Made by a program: the position numbers and the translations under genes
The notes under the pieces: generated by a model
The model's database searches: none
What the model was told of the DNA's origin: nothing
Seen by the model: only the letters and a program-made list of their open reading frames with translations
Shown: positions 26,272-33,730 of the stretch, one piece after another
Layout of the letters: every line of letters begins with the position of its first letter
Numbering within the stretch: the stretch's first letter is position 1
Assembly (NCBI RefSeq): GCF_018614095.1
Contig: NZ_JAGGOY010000076.1
Coordinates: 52,504 to 116,503 of the forward strand
Length of the DNA stretch: 64,000 nt
Source: Streptomyces sp. ISL-87
Lineage (GTDB): Bacteria; Actinomycetota; Actinomycetes; Streptomycetales; Streptomycetaceae
Direction of reading: 5' to 3'

Positions 26272-26904
26272 CTAGCCGACGGCGCCGAGGCCCGGGTGAT
26301 CCGCGGTCATCACCTCGTCGATCAGGCCGTACTCCTTGGCCTCCTGGGCCGTGAACCAGCGATCCCGGTCGGAGTCACGGGTGATCGTCTCGGTGTCCTG
26401 GCCGGAGTGCTGCGCGATGAGCTCAGCCATTTCCCGCTTGGTGCGGACCAACTGGTCCACGTAGATCTTGATGTCCGAAGCCGAGCCGGCGAAACCGGCC
26501 GAGGGCTGGTGCATGAGGATCTTGGTGTGCGGCAATGCGAACCGCTTTCCCTTCGCACCGGCGGTGAGAAGGAACTGGCCCATGGAGGCACAGAATCCCA
26601 TTGCAATGGTCACGACGTCGTTCTTGATGTACTGCATGGTGTCGTAGACCGCCATGCCGGCGGTAACCGAGCCGCCCGGTGAGTGGATGTACAGGTAGAT
26701 GTCACGGGTCGGATCCGTCGCGAGCATCAGCATCTGCGCGGTGACGCGGTTGGCGATGTCGTCGTCAACTTCCTTGCCAAGGAAGATGATGCGGTCCTCG
26801 AGAAGACGGTTGTAAACCGCATCCACGCCGACCACATCACCGGCACCGCCGCGGGCGTAGGGCATCATCTGGCCTGCTTCGAGAGGAAACTGCCGAGAGC
26901 TCAT
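26272..26904 (-). CDS. clpP: ATP-dependent Clp protease proteolytic subunit, intact triad (ClpP1-type paralogue)
   Basis: 210 residues from ATG 26904, chosen because AGAGGAG lies just upstream; the longer open frame lacks ClpP homology. Triad: Ser in 'AMGFCASMGQFLLTAG', His in 'KILMHQPSAGFAGSASD', Asp in 'RDSDRDRWFTAQEA'. It closely resembles Streptomyces ClpP1 ('VYNRLLEDRIIFLGKEVDDD'). In the second-shell sequence 'GFCASMG' replaces the usual 'GMAASMG/GMAAAMG', placing a Cys two residues before the catalytic Ser, a change near the active site. First gene of the two-gene clpP unit. Probable resistant copy of the ClpP core in a ClpP-inhibitor producer; housekeeping clpP1P2 would be elsewhere next to clpX. 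Confidence 0.92.
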   Translation of the reverse strand: MSSRQFPLEAGQMMPYARGGAGDVVGVDAVYNRLLEDRIIFLGKEVDDDIANRVTAQMLMLATDPTRDIYLYIHSPGGSVTAGMAVYDTMQYIKNDVVTIAMGFCASMGQFLLTAGAKGKRFALPHTKILMHQPSAGFAGSASDIKIYVDQLVRTKREMAELIAQHSGQDTETITRDSDRDRWFTAQEAKEYGLIDEVMTADHPGLGAVG

Positions 26905-27503
26905 GCGATTCCACTCCTCTGTCGTTGCGTGTCCGCTAAAGGGCTTGCACCGAGTCCGTTCAGCTGCCGTCCGACCAATTGGAGCCGGAAGCAGCACTCC
27001 ACTCGCCCCCTAGCGCTTAACGAAGCTAACACGCACTCCGCACCCATCCACGAGCGGTTGAGAAGCCGTTCGCTCAGAGCGGAGGGTGTGACTGATTTCA
27101 AATTGGCCTGAAACCAGGCTGAGTTCAGACCCCCCGGCGGCGTTGGCAGCGACGAAACCGAGACGACGTCTGCAAAAAACGGTGCATAAGGCAACAATCG
27201 ACGTCCAAATCCGGCCAGGAGCAGCGCGGTTTCCCCGTCCACCTGCGGACAGCGCGGCCGATGCGGTGCAACCCCCCCGTCGAAGCACGGGGACGGAGTC
27301 CGCTTGTGCGCAAAGGCGTGTTGCCGACGCACTCTCATATGTGGCTCTGGCTAAGTGAATTCTGTTGATGTTCTTTGTCGGTTTGGTGAAGGCGGGGCAA
27401 GTAACCAGTTGTGCGGGTGGAGGTGCGTGATTACAGTGAGCCGCCGTGCTCGGAGTGGTCGGCTGGGGCCGATAACCCGAGCCTGAGCGAAGGGAATTCC
27501 GTC
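26905..27503. other. Divergent intergenic region between the clpP pair and the P450 gene
   Basis: About 600 bases, relatively AT-rich for this genome, with no supported gene. It must contain the promoters for clpP (minus) and the P450 (plus). No CtsR/ClgR or PopR operator could be assigned with confidence by eye. The stretch just before the P450 contains CTGTTGATGTTCTTTG and CTAAGTGAATTC, lower in GC, where a promoter could lie. Confidence 0.4.
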
Positions 27504-28772
27504 GTGACCGAGACCGAGAAATCCGCCGCCGATACCGCGATACCCGACAGAACAGACCGGCCCGACAGCCTCGGCGGGATCGAGGTTCTCGCCTCGCTCA
27601 GCCCCGACTTCACCGCCGACCCCTACATCGCCTACCGCAAGCTGCGCGAGCGCGGTCCGGTGCACCAGGTGGTGGGCCCCGACAGGGGCGTGGTGTGGCT
27701 CGTGGTCGGGTACGAGGCCGCGCGCGAGGCCTTCATCTCCCCGCAGCTCAGCCGGGACTGGCAGCGCGAGTACCGGCAGCCCGGCTGGAGCCCGCCGTAC
27801 GCCCTGAACATGCTCGGCAACGCCAACATGCTGATGAGCGACCCGCCCCACCACACCCGGCTGCGGAAGCTGGTGTCGCAGGAGTTCACGGCCCGGCGGG
27901 TCATGGGGATGCAGGCGCGCGTCCAGGAGATCACCGACGATCTGCTGGACCGCATGACGGCGGACGGCGCGCGCGGCGCCGACCTCATCGAGGCGTTCGC
28001 CTCCCCGCTCCCCATGATCGTCATCTCCGAGCTGCTCGGCGTCCCCAACCTGGACCGCGCCGCCTTCCACGCCTGGTCCAACGAGACCCTCGCGCCCACC
28101 AGCCCCGAGGCGGAGAAGGAGGCGTACGAGCAGGTCATGCCGTATCTCCAGGGGCTCATCGCCGCCAAGCGCGAGAACCCCGGGGAGGACCTGCTCAGCG
28201 CCCTCGTCCACACGGTCGACGAGGGCGGCGACCAGCTCACCGAGGACGAACTGGTCTCGTTGGCCTTCCTGATGCTCGTCGCCGGGCACGAGACGACGGT
28301 CAACACGATCGGCAACGCGGTGCGCGCGCTCTTCGCGCACCCCGAGCAGCTGGCGGCCGTACGGGCCGATCCGGCAGGGCTGGCGGCGGGGCTGGTGGAG
28401 GAGACGCTGCGCTACGACGGGCCGGTGGAGACCACCACGCCGCGCATCGCCCTGGAGGACACCGAGATCGGCGGCGTACGGGTGCCGCGCGGTGCCATCG
28501 TGCTGATCACCATGGCCGGCGCGGACCACGACCCGACGCGCTTCCCCGATCCGGAACGCTTCGACGTACGGCGCGAGGAGGCCCGGAGCAATCTCTCCTT
28601 CGGACACGGGATCCACTTCTGCCTGGGAGCCCCCCTCGCCCGCCTCGAGGGCCAGGTGGCGCTGCGCACGCTGTTCGAGCGCTGCCCGGATCTGACGGCG
28701 GACGGGGAGCCGGGGGAATGGCTCCCGGGGATGCTGATCCGGGGGAGGCGGACCCTGCCGGTGCGGTGGTGA
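27504..28772 (+). CDS. Cytochrome P450 (CYP107-like)
   Basis: 422 residues from GTG 27504, supported by AAGGG about ten bases upstream; a longer open frame from 27411 lacks a ribosome site. Landmarks: I-helix 'LMLVAGHETTVNTIG' with the Ala-Gly-His-Glu-Thr-Thr oxygen-activation motif, ExxR in 'VEETLRYDGPVE', and the haem-Cys loop 'SFGHGIHFCLGAPLAR'. Soluble bacterial class I P450 needing ferredoxin, which is not encoded nearby. It is divergent from the clpP pair and inside the putative island, so it may hydroxylate or epoxidise the cluster product; the aze cluster of Pseudomonas, which I compare this locus to, also has a P450. Confidence 0.93.
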   Translation: MTETEKSAADTAIPDRTDRPDSLGGIEVLASLSPDFTADPYIAYRKLRERGPVHQVVGPDRGVVWLVVGYEAAREAFISPQLSRDWQREYRQPGWSPPYALNMLGNANMLMSDPPHHTRLRKLVSQEFTARRVMGMQARVQEITDDLLDRMTADGARGADLIEAFASPLPMIVISELLGVPNLDRAAFHAWSNETLAPTSPEAEKEAYEQVMPYLQGLIAAKRENPGEDLLSALVHTVDEGGDQLTEDELVSLAFLMLVAGHETTVNTIGNAVRALFAHPEQLAAVRADPAGLAAGLVEETLRYDGPVETTTPRIALEDTEIGGVRVPRGAIVLITMAGADHDPTRFPDPERFDVRREEARSNLSFGHGIHFCLGAPLARLEGQVALRTLFERCPDLTADGEPGEWLPGMLIRGRRTLPVRW

Positions 28773-28919
28773 TACGCCCGCCGCGGGCGGGCCGACAGGC
28801 GGGTGAGCGGTCGCGGCACGCCGTTCGCACAGGTCAGCGGGGATTGTCAGAAGCGGCTCTTCCTCGCCCACCGGCTCGACTGGGCATGAGAGTGCACGGA
28901 GCGCCGTGCGTACCCAGGT

Positions 28920-29554
28920 GACCTGTCTGATGCCCGCTGGGAGCTGAGCGGAGGCTGCTTGCCTGGCGCTTCGAACGTCGCCGGCGGGCCCTGGACTTCG
29001 GCCGGCCACCACGGCATGAACTGCGTGAGATCACGAACGCGACCCTCTACGTGGACCGCACCGGCTGCCAGTGGGCCTACTACCGGCAGGAGCGCAAGAA
29101 CCGCCACCCGTCGGCCTGCGTGATCGACGCACAGAGCGTCAAGACCTCCACCCGCGTCCCCGCCCGAAGCCAGGGCATCGACGCGGGCATGAAGATCGTG
29201 GGCCGCAAGCGCAGCATCGTCATTGACACCCTTGGCCTGCTGCTGGCAGCGCTGGTCACCGCTGCCAGCAGCAGGATTCCACCGTCGGCCGCACCCTCCT
29301 GGAGCAGTCCGCCGCCGACCACCCCACCCTGCGCAAAGCCTGGGTCGACGGCGGCTACCGCAAGCACTTCGTCGACCACGCCGCCACCCTCGGCATCGAC
29401 CTCGAAATCGTCCAACGCACCCCTAGGGCCTGAGGGTTCGCACCGACCCCGAGCCCGCCACCTCACCGGCGAGAGCACCATCTCCTGGCGCGAGCCGTCA
29501 CCAGTACAGCAAAGCCGCATCCCGGAATGAAACAGCAGGATGAAACGACCTCTT
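28920..29554 (+). pseudogene. IS5-family transposase remnant with internal deletion
   Basis: In plus orientation the translation starts as 'DLSDARWEL', continues through 'LDFGRPPRHELREITNATLY', then jumps from 'VDRTGCQWAYY' to 'RQERKNRHPSACVIDAQSVK', losing about 35 residues present in the full relative at 47399-48268. After 'LAALVTAAS' the frame is lost. The end preserves 'TGESTISWRE', and an IR-like GAAACGACCTCT at 29543-29554 resembles the terminal repeat AGAGGTCGTTTTCA of the 47-kb element. Not functional. Confidence 0.8.
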
Positions 29555-29811
29555 ACACCTCCGGAGCCCACCGCGCGGTAGGGAGCAACCGGACAGGCCC
29601 GGGCGGCGGCTGGACTAGACGCAGAACCTGCCGTCACTCGCAGGCAGCCTGCTGCTGAGCAGACCTTCGCCCTGCCACACCAGTTCAAACGGCTCGCCAT
29701 CCGAGGGGAAGGCAGTGCCGAATGACGGCTGTCAGTAGATACTCCCCGTAGGCGGCCACGGCCAGATGTCTCCCCGAAACTGGACCGATACCGGTCAGCG
29801 AAGCTGGCCCG

Positions 29812-30790
<979 letters not shown>

Positions 30791-30918
30791 ACTCGGGATT
30801 CGCAGGGTCGTAGGCGATCGCCAGGTCGTACCGCTCCCTCCTCCTACGTCGCGTAGCCATCCGTGCAGCCGGGATCACGGTCCCGTCCAGCGGCAATCCG
30901 CTGCCCGAAGCTGCTCCG

Positions 30919-30976
30919 CTGGGGGGAATCTGGGGGGAATGAGGCCTCGTTGGGGGGCGGCTGGGGGGAATCGGCT
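30919..30976 (+). repeat. G-rich dispersed repeat, copy B (two-part, long form)
   Basis: Reads CTGGGGGGAATCTGGGGGG, then GAGGCC, then TTGGGGGGCGGCTGGGGGG and AATCGGCT. The same two-part layout occurs at 63855-63913 with GGGGAG in place of GGGGGG. Four G6 runs separated by short spacers make a strong G-quadruplex motif. It lies about 100 bases before the displaced corA tail. Confidence 0.85.
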
Positions 30977-31073
30977 GCACATACGGGGAGCAGGGTGAAA
31001 GACTCGGAAAGGTCGATCGCTGCAGGTCAGGCCGCCCGAGTGGGGAGTTTCCGCAGGTCAGCGGCATGCGGGT

Positions 31074-31265
31074 GACGACTTCAAGAAGATCTCCTCGTGG
31101 GCCGCCATCCTGTTTGCACCCACGTTGGTGGGAACCATCTACGGCATGAACTTCGAAGACATGCCGGAACTGAAGTGGGCGGGCGGCTACCCCTTCGCCA
31201 TCCTGCTGATGGCAGTGGTGTGCACGAGTCTGTACATCATCTTCAAGAAGCGCGACTGGCTGTAG
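31074..31265 (+). pseudogene. Displaced 3' end of corA
   Basis: Encodes about 63 residues from 'DDFKKISSWAAILFAPTLV' through 'GTIYGMNFEDMPELKW' to 'IIFKKRDWL' and a stop, homologous to the last two membrane helices of the CorA at 4096-5262 but with host-like GC-rich codons. There is no corA 5' part upstream. I interpret it as the original chromosomal tail of corA, separated from its gene when an element integrated at the site marked by 5078-5087 and brought its own tail. Confidence 0.85.
31081..31090 (+). repeat. Putative attR core (partner of 5078-5087)
   Basis: TCAAGAAGAT, identical to the corA-internal copy. Left of this point the sequence is unrelated to corA beyond one or two codons; right of it the corA reading is intact. 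The 26.0-kb interval between the two copies is the proposed island. Confidence 0.55.
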
Positions 31266-31330
31266 GCGGCACATCGACGTCATTGATCGCTTAGCTCTTG
31301 CGAACGCATGGAGGCGTCCCGCAAGGCCCC

Positions 31331-31352
31331 CTGGGGAGAATCTGGGGAGAAT
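31331..31352 (+). repeat. G-rich dispersed repeat, copy C
   Basis: CTGGGGAGAATCTGGGGAGAA (31331-31351) followed by T; 21 bases identical to copy A at 5429-5449, and both are followed within a few bases by CAGCCCGCC. It sits 65 bases after the stop of the displaced corA tail. Confidence 0.8.
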
Positions 31353-31452
31353 GCGCAGCCCGCCCCCGCGGGGCGCTCCCCTGCACCTTGGCAATGCCCC
31401 TGCCGCGCCGTCGACCGCCTCCAGCAGCACGCGGCTGCGGAGGGTAACGAAA

Positions 31453-31484
31453 ACGGGTGGCACAGCATCTGCTGCGCCACCCGT
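31453..31484. terminator. Hairpin, possible terminator of the original corA transcript
   Basis: ACGGGTGGC pairs with GCCACCCGT (9 bp), followed inward by CAGC/GCTG around a four-base loop, with one A-C mismatch between the two stem parts. There is no T-run, as is common in Streptomyces terminators. It lies about 190 bases after the displaced corA tail. Confidence 0.5.
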
Positions 31485-31904
31485 TCGCCGCCACCAGGCC
31501 CGTGCTGTCCCGCCGGACGGCTACAAGTCGGCAGTTGTCCAATGGCCGTGGATCTTGACCGTAGACCACCGATGTCCGACCCCATGGCTAAAGGTTGTCC
31601 CGAACAGCTGGGCGCAAGAGCGTTGTTTCCAACGGCGATCACGCCGGCCAGATCATCCACCGCGCAGGCCCCGGTTGTAGCCGAGCTGACCACGGGCGCT
31701 CGCCGAAGGCCCGGCCGACGCCGGGGCGGCGAAAAGCTTGGCGTGCGGGGCCGACGGAACCGGGTAACGTCTTTGTCATGTTCTTCCAGACGCCGATTTA
31801 CGAGTGAGAGCGTGACGGGCCCCTGCTGACGTCCTTCGACGTCGCCGCGCCCGTCCCCCACCGATGAATCCGTAGATCACTTCACATCATCACCGGGAGA
31901 ACCC

Positions 31905-32120
31905 GTGACCGACAGCAAGAACATCAACAACCCCGTGGGCCAGGGCGGCGGCCAGCGCAAGAAGCTGTCCCGCGCCGAACGGCAGAACAACGGCCCGCAC
32001 CGCAACCTCGACCGCCAGGGTGCCGCCGACCAGAAGGCGGAGCTGGTGCGCAAGATGCGCGAGAAGGCAGCCGCAGCTGAGGGCGCCGAGCAGGCGAGCG
32101 ACGACACCGCACAGAGCTGA
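31905..32120 (+). CDS. DUF6243-like small protein
   Basis: 71 residues from GTG 31905, with GGGAGAA upstream. Highly polar and Lys/Arg/Glu-rich ('NNPVGQGGGQRKKLSRAERQ', 'ADQKAELVRKMREKAAAAEG'), with no signal peptide or membrane segment and a predicted helical C-terminal half. It matches the small conserved Streptomyces proteins I know as DUF6243; function unknown. Followed by a very strong terminator hairpin, so it is a monocistronic gene. Confidence 0.85.
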   Translation: MTDSKNINNPVGQGGGQRKKLSRAERQNNGPHRNLDRQGAADQKAELVRKMREKAAAAEGAEQASDDTAQS

Positions 32121-32151
32121 CGCACCGCCGCCTCAGGGCGGCACCGCACGG

Positions 32152-32190
32152 GGCAGGGCCCGGACCGCGACGCGCGGTCCGGGCCCTGCC
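32152..32190 (+). terminator. Strong terminator of the DUF6243-like gene
   Basis: Perfect 18-bp stem: GGCAGGGCCCGGACCGCG (32152-32169), loop ACG, CGCGGTCCGGGCCCTGCC (32173-32190). It begins 32 bases after the stop codon. No U-tract follows. Confidence 0.85.
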
Positions 32191-32261
32191 GCCGTATCGG
32201 GGCTCTGCTGCCGTACCGGGCGCGGCCGGTCCCGCTCAGCTCTCGGCCGACCACCCGCGTC

Positions 32262-32627
32262 TCAGCCGACCACCCGGGGCAGCCGAAGATTCAGCAGCTC
32301 AGTCACCGCCACCATCCCGAGCTGCACCAGCAGCGTCACCACCAGCGCGTCCCCGTACCCAGCCCCGGCGAGAACCCACGACCCTTCCTGGCCCTTGCAG
32401 TTGAGGCTCTGGCCCCGGTTGACGGTGCCGAAGACGGGGTACTCCGCGCCGGGCCCGCTGCGGTAGTTGACGCCGTTGTCGTTGGCCGTGCACACCAGAC
32501 CGGCCTGCGCCACCGCCACGGTCGGCGCGGCCTGGACCGGCGCGGCGACAGCACCCGTGGCCGCCACGGCGCTGAGCGCCAGACCCGTCAGCGCGCCCTA
32601 CACGAGACTCCTGCGGAACGTGATCAT
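32262..32627 (-). pseudogene. Secreted SH3-like small protein gene interrupted by an amber codon
   Basis: The natural start is ATG 32627, directly behind GGAGGGAGGT. It encodes 'MITFRRSLV', then TAG at 32600-32598, and continues in frame as 'GALTGLALSAVAATGAVAAP' (signal peptide) and the SH3-type domain 'CTANDNGVNYRSGPGAEYPV' and 'GTVNRGQSLNCKGQEGSW'. The amber codon splits the signal peptide. A GTG at 32567 could start a 101-residue product with a shortened leader. The C-terminal 'LLVQLGMVAVTELLNLRLP' is unlike other family members. Either a fresh pseudogene or a sequencing error. Confidence 0.65.
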
Positions 32628-32802
32628 GAGACCTCCCTCCTTCCCCCGTCGGGGGTCGCCTTCCAGGCTGGCAGGGGCAGATCACCAGAAGGGGTCACTC
32701 GCCCGGGGGCGCAGGCGTGTTCCCACCAGCGCACGGGGCGCACATCTGCCGAGGGGCTGGGCGGCGGCGCTTCTGTCATCGCCGGCCGTTACGGTGGCCC
32801 GC

Positions 32803-33519
32803 ATGAACGAGAACACCTACTGGACCTCTGCGCCGGACCGGATCGTGCGCGGCTCGATGAGTCTGTGCCACCTGACAGCGTTCGAGGCGCCATTCAACGT
32901 CGACGCCCGTAACCTGCCCCCCAACGACCCTGAGCGCGCACGCGCGTTCGTCGAGTCGTTCGAGGGCATCGAGGCCGTCCTGGAGGACCTCGGGCCGCGC
33001 TCCGCGCAGACCCCGCTCCCATCGGCAGCACGGTCTGATCTGGACATCGTGCACGCTGCCGCGTGGGGCGGCATGTTGAGCATCATGACTCCCGCGTTCG
33101 CGACCGACGGCAACGACGAGCCGCTCCGGTCGGCGGCGAAGGAGTTGCGGGAGCGGTTCCCGGATGCGCGGATCGTGGGACGGGTCTCCTACCACGGGGG
33201 GATGGAGCACACCGAGAACATCGTGTGGTTGCCGGACGGAGCGATGTTCCACGCATCGGGATGGCCGGATGATGAGCCGTTCGTCATCTCGGGCGATCCG
33301 CGTGCGGTGATCGCGTCCCTAGATCTCAGGGGGTGGATGGTGGACAACGCCGGCGTCGACCTGGACGAGCCCGCGAACGAGGTCTACTGGGCGGGCCTGG
33401 GGGGCTTGGCGCTCGGGCATTCGGATCCGTGGGGGTGGGAGGAGATGGAGACGACGGCGTTCCGTGTACGGCACTCCGAGGACGCGGTGAGGGACATGGA
33501 GAGCTTGTACTTCGTCTAG
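32803..33519 (+). CDS. Hypothetical cytoplasmic protein (DUF6333-like)
   Basis: 238 residues from ATG 32803. Soluble, acidic, with no signal peptide or membrane helix. Distinctive parts are 'YWTSAPDRIVRGSMSLCHLT', 'FEAPFNVDARNLPPNDPERA', 'LDIVHAAAWGGMLSIMTP' and 'RFPDARIVGRVSYHGGMEH'. I believe relatives are a Streptomyces-restricted family annotated DUF6333, with low certainty on the number. No catalytic motif is apparent. Codon bias is typical of the genome, supporting a real gene. Confidence 0.75.
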   Translation: MNENTYWTSAPDRIVRGSMSLCHLTAFEAPFNVDARNLPPNDPERARAFVESFEGIEAVLEDLGPRSAQTPLPSAARSDLDIVHAAAWGGMLSIMTPAFATDGNDEPLRSAAKELRERFPDARIVGRVSYHGGMEHTENIVWLPDGAMFHASGWPDDEPFVISGDPRAVIASLDLRGWMVDNAGVDLDEPANEVYWAGLGGLALGHSDPWGWEEMETTAFRVRHSEDAVRDMESLYFV

Positions 33520-33587
33520 GCGCAAGTCGGCGGGCGCCCCTGGGGCCGAGGGTCGCGACGGGTGAACTGGCGGCCTGCGCGGTGGTG

Positions 33588-33615
33588 TTGACGCTTTGTC
33601 GACACGCTTTAACTC
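33588..33615 (+). promoter_or_regulatory. Candidate sigma-70-like promoter for the surface protein gene
   Basis: TTGACG at 33588-33593 and TAACTC at 33610-33615, spacing 16. It lies about 115 bases before the TTG start of the sortase-substrate gene, in an otherwise non-coding gap. Weak -10 match. Confidence 0.35.
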
Positions 33616-33730
33616 GTCTTTACTCGTGGCGGGTGGGGGCTACGGTGTTCGGGCGGCGCGTACACGTCACGGGGGCCCACGCGCCGCCCGCACCCCCTCA
33701 AGGCCCCACCAGAGAGGGAAAGACGAGCTC

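Larger units (their letters stand above)
31266..31904. other. 640-bp interval without a supported gene
   Basis: Contains G-rich repeat copy C (31331-31352) and a perfect-looking hairpin (31453-31484). No reading frame has both Streptomyces codon bias and recognisable homology. If the right island border is at 31081-31090, this is the original DNA downstream of corA. Confidence 0.45.

Noticed and set aside
30863..31829. Possible small proteins with repeated 'WGES(G)' peptides
   Set aside because: These arise from translation of the G-rich dispersed repeat in different frames, not from genes.
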